Assembly (NCBI RefSeq): GCF_910589235.1
Contig: NC_060968.1
Coordinates: forward strand, 372,001 to 436,000
Direction: 5' to 3'
Length of the DNA stretch: 64,000 nt
From: Vespa crabro
Taxonomy: Eukaryota > Arthropoda > Insecta > Hymenoptera > Vespidae
Of this stretch, positions 35,116-46,100 are shown one piece after another. The notes under the pieces were generated by a model that was not told the origin of the DNA, searched no databases, and was given only the letters and a program-made list of their open reading frames with translations. The position numbers and the translations under genes are program-made. Position 1 is the stretch's first letter, and each line of letters starts with the position of its first letter.

Positions 35116-36769
35116 CATAGTAATGATAATAACGATAATAATAATAACATTAATATCGATAATAACGATTATAACGATAATATTAATACTAATAATAACA
35201 AAAATTACAATAATAATCATAAAAAAAATAATATCATTAATAACGATAATTACGATATTAACGAAAAATATGATAATAATAATAAAAATAATATCGATAA
35301 TAAAGCTAAGAACGATAATGACAATAATAAAAAAAATAATAATAAAGATGATAACGATGTTAACGATTATAACTATAATAATAATAACAATAAAACTATA
35401 ATAACGATAATAAAGATAATTGTAATAACGATAATATCGATAATAGTATTAATAATTATAACGATAATAACGATAATCACGATAATAGTAGTAACAATAA
35501 AATCGATAATAACCATAATAATAATAATAAATAAAATAATAACAACAAAAATAACTATAATAACGGTAATAATAATAATAATATTAACAATAATAACGAT
35601 AACAACGACAATAGTGATAAAAGTAATAAAAATAAAATAGAAAATAAGGATAATAACGATGACAACGATAATAAAATAACAATATTAACGATAATAACGA
35701 TAAGAACGATTATACGGATTATTATAATGAAGATAATAACGATAATGGCAATAATAATAATAACGATAATGACGATAATAACGATAATAATGATAGTAAC
35801 TATAATAACGATAATAACAATAATAAAGATTATAATAACAATAATACCGATAATAACGTTAATAAATATAATAATAATAGTAATAATAAAGATTAAAACA
35901 ATTATAACGAGTATAATGATAATAACGAATATAATATTAATAATAATAACAATAATAACGATAATAACGATAATTATATTAATCGAAGTAATAATATAAA
36001 TATTAACAATGTTTGCAATAATAATGATAATAACGAAAATAATATCAATAATAATAACAATAATAACGATAATAACGATAATTATTTTAATAGAAGTAAT
36101 AATATAAATATTAACAATGTTTGCCATAATAATGATAATAACGATAATAATAGTGGTAACAATTAAAGTAATAAAAGTAATAACGATAATAACGATAATA
36201 ACTATAAGAGTAAAAATAATTTCGAGAATAACAATAATGACGATAATAACGAAAATAACGATAATAATAATAAAATTAATAACGATAATTCGTTAATAGT
36301 AATAATAATAATAACAATAATAACGATAACAACGATGTTAAGGATAATAGTAATAACGATAATAACGACAATAATAATAATAATATTATCGATAATAAAG
36401 TTAATAACGATATTATTAATAATTGTAATAATAATAAAAACGATAATAACGATAATTACGATAATAATAATAATAATAATAATAACAATGAAAAAGATAA
36501 AAGTGAAAATAATAATAGTAATAATAAAAATAATAATATTATCGTTAATATCGATAATAACGATAATAATAATAACAATATCAACGATAATATCCATAAT
36601 AATAATAAAAATATTAAAGATAATATCGATAATAATAATAATTATAGTAATAACAGAAAAATCGACAATAAAGATAATAACCTTAATAATAATAAGGATT
36701 ATAAAGATAATAACGAAAGTAACGATATTAACGATTATAATAATAACGCTAATAACGATAATAATGATA
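31365..36769. repeat. Higher-order repeat unit 4 (5405 bases)
   Basis: Fourth tandem copy (AAGCAC landmark at 31379, CTGCAG at 31724). Diagnostic variants make it a patchwork: its beginning shares AACAAAAATAATAATAACAG-type sequence with unit 3, its middle (about 32400-34150) shares several variants only with unit 1, and from about 34340 it again matches units 2 and 3. Confidence 0.9.
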
Positions 36770-36942
36770 ATAATATCGTTAATAAGCACGATAATAATGA
36801 TTATAATGGAAATAATAATAATTACAATATCGATAATAACGATAATAACGGTAAAAACGATAATAATAATAGTAATAACACTAGTAATAATAATAATGAA
36901 AATTACGATAATAACGATAATAATAATCGTTATAACAATATT
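36770..36942. repeat. Higher-order repeat unit 5, cut off by the gap
   Basis: The first ~173 bases of a fifth unit (AAGCACGATAATAATG at 36784) run directly into the run of N. The array therefore extends past the assembled sequence by an unknown amount. Confidence 0.9.
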
Positions 36943-37142
36943 NNNNNNNNNNNNNNNNNNNNNNNNNNNNNNNNNNNNNNNNNNNNNNNNNNNNNNNNNN
37001 NNNNNNNNNNNNNNNNNNNNNNNNNNNNNNNNNNNNNNNNNNNNNNNNNNNNNNNNNNNNNNNNNNNNNNNNNNNNNNNNNNNNNNNNNNNNNNNNNNNN
37101 NNNNNNNNNNNNNNNNNNNNNNNNNNNNNNNNNNNNNNNNNN
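36943..37142. other. Assembly gap of exactly 200 N
   Basis: Two hundred consecutive N. A round number suggests a placeholder inserted by a scaffolding program rather than a measured distance. Open frames that appear to run through it are not real. Confidence 0.98.
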
Positions 37143-37204
37143 GAGAGTGACAGTGTACCAATGCAACTGTCGGATTTGGAGATTCTCCTATTCTACTAAT
37201 TCCT
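37143..37204. repeat. End of a 68-base satellite monomer before module copy 1
   Basis: The first bases after the gap (ACCAATGCAACTGTCGGATT, then TGGAGATTCTCC) match the 68-base satellite that fills 40183-58880. The same satellite-to-module junction occurs at about 58850-58900 before module copy 2. The sequence hidden by the gap therefore probably includes more of this satellite. Confidence 0.8.
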
Positions 37205-38297
37205 TTTACTTAAAGTACTTTTGATGAAGTACTTGATCCAAATGTCTAGGATAACTTCATTACACCCTCTAACCAGAAGTACCTTTAGTAAGTACGTTGA
37301 TCATATGTTCTTCTTATCTTTTTCATGCCCCTTACTTAAAGTATTAGCACCAAAACAGTTATTACACGTACTTTCTTTTCACTCTAAGTCCCTTTGCTTA
37401 AAGTACTTCTACTAAAGAACTTTGGTTGTGTTCTTTCCTCCCTTTTTTAAGTCCCCTTATCTAAAGCACTTTTAAAGTACCTAAGTTGTATGCTTTATCA
37501 TCTCCAATTATCCTATATTAAAGTACTTTACCAAAGTACCTCCACTATTATTGATTATATTCCTCCCCTTCCAAGTCCTGTCACTTAAAGTACTTTTACT
37601 AAAGGATCTTGAATGTGTTTTCTCTTTCCTTCCCAAGATTATTTCATGTAAAGTATTACAACCAAAGTACTTCAACATATGTTCCCTCTTTTCCTTCCAA
37701 GTCTTCTCACGTAAAGTACTCTTACAAAAACACTTGGATTATATGTACCTTCTATTCTCTTCCATGCTCTTCTACCAAAATTACTCTCACTAAAGTGCCT
37801 TGACTAAATGCTCTTTCTTTAATTCCTATGTCTTTTACTCACAGTGTTTTGCCAGAGCACTTGATTGCAAGATCATTTCTTCCCATCGAAGTCTCAAGGT
37901 ACTTCCACTAATTTACATGATTTGATTTTCTGTTGCTTCCAAGACATCTTAACCAAAATACTGTACCTAAGAACTTCGATCATTTGTCACTTCCTCGCTC
38001 AATATGCCCTATTACTTAAAGTCATACTATAAGAAACTTGATCATATATTCTCTCCTTTCCTCCTAAGTCCCATTACTTAAAGTACTTTTATGAGAAAAC
38101 AATGATCTTATTTCATTCTTCTCCCCTCTAAGCACTCTTACTTAAAATGCCCTTGTTAGAGTACCTCGATTACACGTTCCTTCTCTACTCAACTAAGTAC
38201 TTAACTTAATTTGTCTTAATAAAGCACCCAGACTAGAGGATCACTGCCCGCTCATTTAAGCCCTTTCATTCCAAGCGTTTCACTAAAGTATCTCAAC
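37205..38297. repeat. Minisatellite with AAAGTACTTT motifs, copy 1
   Basis: Degenerate tandem repeat of about 64 bases (steps of about 61-67 between successive AAAGTACTT landmarks near 37331, 37392, 37457, 37514, 37582, 37649 and 37712). Each unit has one or two copies of the perfect palindrome AAAGTACTTT or variants, then a pyrimidine-rich stretch such as TTCTCTCTTTTCCTTCCAAG. Short open frames here have no recognisable content. No gene is seen. Confidence 0.85.
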
Positions 38298-38476
38298 GGT
38301 TATCCGTTCAGCGCACCGTCACTCCACCATTAATGGAAGTATAACTAAGAGGTACTATTTTCCTTCTCAAATTATTATTATTATTAATTTCTTTTTTAAG
38401 CGCTTTCTTACAGCTTAAAAGTTTTCCTTCTTCTTCTTTTCTTATAATTATTTAAGAATTAGCCCCTTTAAATTCC
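38298..38476. other. Spacer between minisatellite and LINE remnant, copy 1
   Basis: AT-rich sequence shared with 60021-60202, including ATTAATGGAAGTATAA and a pyrimidine tract ending in CAG (CTTTCTTACAGCTTAAAAG here, TTTTCTTTCAGCTTAAAGG in copy 2). It could be the LINE 5' untranslated region. The pyrimidine-CAG motif resembles a splice acceptor, but nothing else supports a spliced gene. Confidence 0.5.
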
Positions 38477-39380
38477 TTGATAGTTGCCTGTGGGGAAAAA
38501 TGATCCGGAAATGAACTAACTTCCCGTTCGGATCTCTGGGTGGACGCATTCCCAGAGGTGGTTAGCGTGGTGACGCTAAATGCAGTTAGCGCGACACCGT
38601 GTGTTACGAGTGGATGAACTTCCGGCGTAGGGCAGCGTAGGAACGCAGCAAAACGCTGGGCTAGTGCGCGATTGTCATCCAAGGCCAGTCACCTAGCGTC
38701 CCTCCGCGTCGATAGTACCCATAATAACCTGGATAATCCATAATAACTGCATAACTGCATAACCTGGATTGCACCAGGTGGTAGCCAGTCTTAAGAGGCC
38801 ATAGTAGTTTTGGGAAGGAGCGATAGGATATTGCTGGAGCCATTTTCAAAGGCCGTGCAAACAAATGCCGATGACGCTAAATCGGCTGCGATTAGTTTAG
38901 GGGAAAACAGTACCAGAAGAGCCGCGATAAGATCATCCAGTTCGAATAATATACTCGTCTAACAGATCCTATGGTGGAGATAGATAATCACGTGACCGCG
39001 AACTCGATCGTACGTTCGCATGCTTTCCGCACAAAACTCACTGGAAGCGGAACTTACGCCCCCAGTCCCTACAAATAGCAACAATCCCCGCGAAAGGAAC
39101 ACATGTAAAAACCCCGTTACCTCCGATAATAGAGCAAGTCACCTAGCAAGAAAGCGAGGATATATCCCGGGAACTACCGAAAAGAACCCTAGAAATGAGC
39201 TACGCCCCATTGGCAACTCTTGAAGCGGACCGCACACCTGAGACCACCTATGTCATAGGCGCGATCTTCAAATCGAGGCACCGCGGGTCACTTTTGCAGA
39301 TCCCTGCGCATCCACACGCTGTACGAAATGATTTCGACTAAGGCCTTCTCCCTCACGTAAATCGTGCGTTCTCAAAAAAT
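38477..39380 (+). pseudogene. LINE ORF1 (gag-like) remnant, copy 1
   Basis: Position 38477 aligns with the possible ATG of copy 2 at 60203, but here it is TTG. An in-frame TGA follows at 38501-38503 and more stops later. Translating in shifting frames gives peptides resembling copy 2, such as a VTSG.TSGV segment, KAVQTN, GENST and SSNN. A further stretch near 39020-39223 encodes proline/asparagine-rich sequence (PPVPTNSNN, IPGTTEKNPRN). No CCHC zinc knuckle is visible, although R1-clade ORF1 proteins normally have them, so a deletion is likely. Assignment as ORF1 rests on its place just upstream of the endonuclease and on the similarity between the two copies, not on a recognised domain. An antisense open frame at 38452-38682 also exists in copy 2, but the sense frame fits better. 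Confidence 0.5.
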
Positions 39381-39381
39381 C

Positions 39382-40182
39382 ATTTATTGCAGCTAAAAAT
39401 GAGACGTCCTAAAACGGTAACCGTCGAAGTACGCGATCTGATTAGCCAAAAGCGCTTGTTAGTGCAACTTCTACAGGAGCACCATGTAGAAGAGCAAGGG
39501 ACAAGGTACAAGATTATAGGATTAGGCAACGGGACAAGAATTGTTGCCATTCGCGGTGAAAGTTCCTCGTCTGCGGTCCCCGCGACCAACACAAATATCA
39601 CATTACTGTTTATCTCGCAGCTCAGCGCTGAGCACTCCGCCTGTGCAGAATTGCAAGCACCCGGCACCTCCTTCTACGTCGTCTCGCACTACTTTCAGTA
39701 CAGCGACTTAATAGAGGAGTACATTAGGAACTTGGAATCAGTTATTCGCGCAAAAAAGGGAGGAGAGAGAAATAGCATCACCAGACGCCAAAGTTCGAAT
39801 TCCTTTCTGGGGCTCTCAGGGCACAGACGAAAAGTTCTCCAAGTTAGAAGCCCTCATCCGGGCATCCGGGCTAAATTTTATTGACGACGTAAAGCAGCCA
39901 CTTACATTCTGGACCACGAGAGGCTTTTCATACATCAGCATGAACCTCTCGCTGCACACCATGCGCCGAATTATTGTCCAATGGAATGTAAGATTAGGCT
40001 GAACGTCCAGTGACAACAAATCAATAGACATCGCGATACATCCCCCGTAGGCCGAGTTGGGTCATGGGAGTAGTGCACGGGGCGATGGGAACAGGAGGAT
40101 CAATAACAGGAGAGCCGACTGGGACCTGTTCGCTTGTTCTATCTCACCGCGGCAATGCTAGATGGAAGCAGTTGAGGATCGG
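39382..40182 (+). pseudogene. LINE ORF2 endonuclease remnant, copy 1 (R1-clade type)
   Basis: This was the N-terminal apurinic-type endonuclease of ORF2, which nicks target DNA to prime reverse transcription. Visible motifs in order: the LQ..M.RPKTV start, LLQE with the metal-binding Glu at 39477-39479 (the usual following Pro is His), GLGNGTRIV, APGTSFYVVSHYFQYSDLIEE, then after a frameshift near 39770 PDAK, FWGSQGTDE and LEALIRASGLNFID, then FWTTRG.SYI and the final SDN where SDH is expected. A TGA at 40000-40002 replaces a conserved Trp. The open part is 39387-39884. Sequence parallel to copy 2 stops at about 40182 (AGGATCGGC), where the 68-base satellite takes over, so linker and reverse transcriptase are absent. 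Confidence 0.85.
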
Positions 40183-43100
40183 CTAGAATTATGAAGTAAT
40201 GGGAGTGCCTCTCGAAACATTGCTATGGTCGGACCAAAAAATAATCCATCTAGTTGAAGGAAAGTTATGTAAGTGACATTCTGACCTGATACAACTATTG
40301 GTCTTGGAAATATTTTAAATAGACCAGAAAAAATTGTATGGGTGCAACAGGAACCAATGCGACTGTTGGACATTGGCACATTCGAATTAGTCGAGTGAAA
40401 ATTATCCGGGTGCCACTCAAACCATCGCGACTAGTGGCACTTGGAGATATTCCGACTAGTCGAGGGAAGGATATGACAGTGGGGCTAGAACAAATGCGAT
40501 CGCTGGACCTAGAAGTATTGCGACTAGGCTACGGACAGATATGCGTGCGATATGTCATCAAATGCGACTGTCGGAATTATAAAATTCCGATTAGTCTAGG
40601 TGAAGTTATGTGAATGCCCCTCGAACAAACGCGACTATCAAACATGGAAATATTCCAACTATTCGCGGGTAACTTATGCGAGTACATCTAAAAACTATGC
40701 GACTGTCGTACTTGTGGATATTCCGTCTTGTCGGGGGAGAGTTATAAAATTAACTCTCAAACCGAAGCGGCTGTCGGACTTTGAAATAGCCTTACTAAAC
40801 GAAAGTATGGAAGACGAGTGCCTCTAAGGGTCATTACTACTGTTGGAATTCGAAATAATTCGTCTAGTCGGATGAAACTTATACGAGATCACCTCGAAAC
40901 AATGCTACTGTTGAACTTGGTGATATTCCGAATAGTTGAAGTACAGTAATACGAGTGATTTATAAGACAATGCGACAGACGCACATTGAAATATTCCGAC
41001 TAATCGAGGGAATGTTATGCTTGTGACTCTCGAACCAATGCCCCTGTCATACTTATAATTGTTCCGACTAGTTGAGGGAAATTTATGAGAATTTCTCTCG
41101 AACCAATGAGAAAGTTTTGCGAATGATGCACTAACGAATGAGACTGTCAGAATTGGAAATATTCCGTCTTTTCGAGGGAAGGTTATTCGAGTATCTGTCG
41201 AATTAATTGGACTGTCGGAGTTAAAAATGTATAGCGTAGCCCAGGGAAAGTTGTGCGTGTGCTTCTCGCAACGATGCGACTGTTGGTACTGGAAATATGC
41301 CGACTAATGGAGTGTAAGTTTTACGAGTGTTTCTCGAACCAATGCAACTGTCGGAGGCGGAAATTTGCAACTAGACGAGTAAGAGTTGTTTGATTGCCTA
41401 TCCAACCAAAGCAACAGTCTGTCGTGGAAGTATTCGGATTATTCGAGGAAAAGATAAGAGAGTGCCACTCAAAACAACACGACTGCTGGCCCTAGATATA
41501 TTCACTCAAATCGAGAGAAGGTAATGCAAGTGTTTCACGAACCAATGCGACTTACAGCTTGTATACATTCCGAATAGACGAGAGAAAGTTATGCAAGTGC
41601 ATCTCCTACCAATGAGACTGCCTCTCTTTGAAACATTCCGACAAGTAGAGGGGAATTTTACGAGTGCCCCTCAGACCAATTCGAGTGTCGACTATGGTAA
41701 TATAGTCCAGGGAATGCTGTGCAAGTATCTATCGAACCAATGCGACTGTCTGACTTGGGACATTCCAACTCGCCGAGGAAAATTTATGCGTGTGTGATTC
41801 GAAGCAAAGCAACTGTAGGACTTGTATCTATTCCGACTAGACAAGTGATAGTTATGTAAGTGTCTTGTGGACCAAGGCGATCCATAGACTTGGAAATATT
41901 CTGACTGGTTGAAGGAAACTTATGCTACTGCCTCACGAAAAAGTGGCTTTCGAAATTGTAAAGATTCTGACTAGTCGAGGGAATGTTGTACGTTTGCCTA
42001 CCGAACTAATGCAACTATAATATTCCGACTAGTCGAAAGAATGCAATGCGATTGCATCACAAATATATGCGACGGACGAACTTGAAAAAATCCCGACTTG
42101 TCGAGGGATCATTATACGAGTAAATTGGGAAACATTTCGAAGTCTGTACTTGGAAATATTCCGACAAATTAAGAGAAAATTATGCGTATGCATCTCGATC
42201 CAATATAGCTGTAGAACTTGGAAATATTCCAAATAGTGGGGGGAATGTTAAGCGAGTGCCTATCGAACCAATTCGACTGTCAGACTTGGAAATATTCCGA
42301 CATTCGGGCGAAAGTTATGCAAGTGACTCCCGAACAATTGCAGCTGTCGGTTTTGGATATTTTCCAACTTGTCTGGAGAAAGTTATGCGGGTGACTCTCA
42401 AACCAAAGCGGTTGTCGGACTAAGAAATATTCGGAATAGAAAAGAGGAACTTATACAAGATCATGTCGAGCCAAAACGATAAACGAATATAGAAATATTC
42501 CAACTATTCGAAAGAAAGTTATGCAAGTGAATTGTGATCCAATGAGACTATTGGACGTGGTAATATTCCGACTAGGAGAAGGAAAGTTACACTAGTGCTT
42601 CTTGAACCAATGCGACTATCGCTCTTAGAAATATTCCTATAAATCGATGGAAAATTATACAAGTGCCTGTTGAACAAATGCGACTATCGGACTTGGAAAT
42701 ATACCGACTAGCCAAGGGAAAGTGATGCAAGTCCCTCTCGAAACAATGCGAATTTCAGAAATAGAAGAAATATGTCTAGTCGAGGAAATGTTATGCAAGT
42801 TTTGCTCGAAACAATGCAACTTACGTACTTGGAAATATTCCGCCTAGTCGAAGGAAATTTATGCGAAAGCTTCTCGATCCAATGAAACTGACGGAATTGG
42901 AAATATTCCTACTAGTCGAGGTTAAGTTATACGACTTTCTCTAGAACCGAAGCGGCTATTGTTCTTGTTTTGCGAGTGATTTTTGAATCAATGCGACTGT
43001 TGGACATGGAAATATTCCAAAGTGTAAACTGTAACTTATGGGAAGAACTCTCGTACTAATGAGGCTGTCGAAATTTGAAAAATCCCAACTAGTCGAGAGA

Positions 43101-46100
43101 AAGTTAGGCAATTGCCTATGGCAACAATGCCGATGTCTGGCTTGGTAATATTCCAACTAGTTGGGTGAAAGTTCTGTGAGGGCCTCTCGAACTAGTACGG
43201 CTGCCGGACTTGGAAGTATCCCGCCAAGTCGAGGGAAAGGTATGCTAGTACTTCTCTAACCAATTCGGCTGTCAAACTAACAAATTATTTCGGCTAGACA
43301 GAGGAAATTTATACAAGAGTCTCTCGAACCAATGTGGGTGCCGGACATGGATATTTTCCTACTAGTCGTGGAAATTATTTGCGACTGAATCTCAAATCCA
43401 TACTGCTCTCTGACTTAGAATTTCTCCGAGTATTCAAACGAAAGTTACGTGAGTAAGTTGTGATTTAGTGCAACTGTCTGACTTGCAAATATACTAGAAT
43501 CTAGAATATCTATAAATTAGAAGTATTCTGACTAATCGAGCGCAAGTTAGGCAAATGTCTCTCGAAACAATGCTACGTTCGGACTTGGAAATATCCCGTA
43601 AAGTCGATGGAAAATTATGCGATTGACGTGTGAACTATTGCAACTAGACGTCTTGAAATTATTCTGACAAGTCGAACGAAAGCAATTCTCGTATGCCTCG
43701 AATTAATGTTACTATCGAACTTGCAAATATTCCGACTATTCGAACGAATGTTAAGCAAATGCGTCCGGAACCAAAGCGAATGTCGCACTTAAAAATATTC
43801 TGACTATTCAAGGGAAAGTTATGCGAGGTCCTCTAGAACTAAGGCAACCGTCGAACCTAGAAATATTCTGCTTAGACGTGGGAATGTTGTGATTGTGCCG
43901 GTCGATTCAATGCGACAGTAGAGGAAAAGACTATCCGACTAGTTGAGGAAAAGTTATGCATGTGGCTTGTGTAATAATGCGACCCTCGGAATTGGAAAGA
44001 TTATGATTAGGTGAGAAAGAATTATGCAAGTACCGCTCAAAGTAATGCGAATATCGGACTAAGAAATATTCCGACTTTATCGTGGGAATGTTATCCGAAT
44101 GCTCCCGTTACAATGCAACTCTCGGCCTTGGAAGTATTTTAACTAGGCGAGTGATAGTTATACAAGTGCATCTCGACCTAATACGATAGTCATAACAAGA
44201 AATATACCGACTAGTCGAGGATTTGTAATCGATAGCCTCTCGAACCGATGCGATTGTCGGAAGTACTAACATTCCGAATAGTCGAGGGAGAGTCATGTGT
44301 GTGTGTCTGTTGATGCGACTGTCGATCTTGGAGATATACCGACTAGTCGAGAGAAATTTGTACGTGTGACTCTGATACCGATGCGGCTGTAGGACTTGGA
44401 AATATTCCGTCTATTCGGGAGAATCATACGAGTACTTCTCCACCAATGCATTTCTCGTACGTGGAAAAGTTCCAACTAATCGGGGGAAGGATATGAGAGT
44501 GTCACTCGAAACAATACAGCTGACGGACTTGGAAATATGCCGAATAGTAAACAGTAATATATACGAGTGCCTCTCTAGCTAATACGACTATCGTACATGG
44601 AAATATTCCAGCTAGACGAGGGAAAGTTATTCGAGGGACATGTGAACCTAAGCGCCGTTGGACATAGAGATATTCCGACTAGTCGAGGAAAAGTTATGTA
44701 AGTGCGTCTCGTGCCAATGAGACTGTATGACTTGGAAATATATCGACTAGTCCAGGAAAAGTTAAGCAAGTGAATTGTGATCCAATGCCACCATCGGACT
44801 TGGACATTTTCCGACTATTCTAGGGAAAGTTATGCGAGTAAATCTCGAACCAATGCGACTATCGGAATTGAAAATAGTTCGGATAGCCGAGGGGAATTTT
44901 TGCGAGAGCCTGTCAGAACAATGCGGCAGTCATACTTGGAAATATTCCGACTTTTCGGATGAAATTTATTCGAGTGCTCTTGAAACATAGAGACTGTAAC
45001 TAATGGTAATATTCCGACTAGTCGAAGGAAATATATGAGAGTGCCACTCGAATTATGGCCAATGTCGGATTTTACACTATTCCGACAAGTCGAGGGATAG
45101 TTATGTGTCGGTCTCTCGAATAATTAAGACTGTCGGACTTGGAAATATTCCATCAAAGTGAGGAAAAGTCATTCGAATGACAATCGTATCAATGCGACCG
45201 TCATACTTGTAATTATTCCCTCTAAACGAAGGAATGTGACTTGTAATCCAAAACGAATGTCGGAATTAGAAATATTCCAATAAGACGGAATAAATTTATG
45301 CGAGTGCCTCTCGAAACAATACGAATGTCGTACAAGGAAATATTCGGATTTTTCGTCCGATACATATGCTAATTCTACATGAATCTCAGCGACTGTTGGT
45401 CTGTGAATTATCCCACCTAATTGAAGGATAGTTATGCGAGTGCCTTTCGAAACAAAGTGACTGTCGGACTTGGAAATATTCCAATTAGTCGTGAGATAGT
45501 CATGCAAGCGACACTCGAATCAATGTGACTGCCGGACTTGGAAACATTGCGCCTAGTAAAGAGACAGTTATGCAAGTTGATCTCGATCACATGCAACTGT
45601 CGCACTAGGAAATTACCCCAACAGACGTGGTAATGTCATACAAGTGTCTGTCAAGCGAATTGGACTGTCTGACTTAGAAATATTCAGACTAGTCGAGGGA
45701 AAGTTATGAGAGTAACTTGTAATCCAATTTCTCTTTCAGGCTTGGAAATAATCCGACCTAGTCGATCAAAGGTTATGCGAGTGCTTTCGCAAAAAATGCA
45801 TCTGTCGGATTTGGAAATACTTCGACTAGTCCTGGTAAAATAATCCGAGTGATTTGCGAACAAATGCGACTATCGGAATTGGAAATATTATGTCAGGTCG
45901 ATAGAAAGTTATGCGAGTACCACTCGAAACAACACAGATGACGGACTTGAAAATATTCCAACTAGTCAGAAGACCTGTCGAGTCCTGTCGAACCAAACCG
46001 GCTGCCGGACTAGAAAGAATTCCGAGTAGTCGTGGGTAAGTAATGCGTGTGCTTCTCCAAACAATACCACTGTCGTACTTAGATGTTTTACGACCAATTG

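Noticed and set aside
95..36940. Long Asn/Asp-rich, Ile/Thr-rich, Ile/Val-rich and Leu/Ser-rich open frames on both strands
   Set aside because: AATAACGAT has no stop in five of six frames, so open frames arise automatically. They overlap each other, start at arbitrary ATG codons, break and change frame with small indels, and contain no domain. They are not prion-like or homopolymer-rich genes.
1..36942. Telomeric repeat array
   Set aside because: The units are not TTAGG, TTAGGG or a known variant, and the array has higher-order structure instead of a simple terminal repeat.
36202..37166. Open frames running through the 200-N gap
   Set aside because: The unknown bases are counted as codons; the frames join two unrelated repeats across a placeholder.
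37205..38297. Small open frames in the minisatellite (for example 37221-37415 and 37551-37793)
   Set aside because: They follow the ~64-base repeat, have no recognisable content, and differ between the two modules.
38452..38682. Antisense open frame found in both modules (also 60178-60429)
   Set aside because: It mirrors the sense ORF1 remnant. The sense translations of the two copies align (VTSG.TSGV, then KAVQTN further on), which explains the shared openness of the other strand. No independent evidence for an antisense gene.
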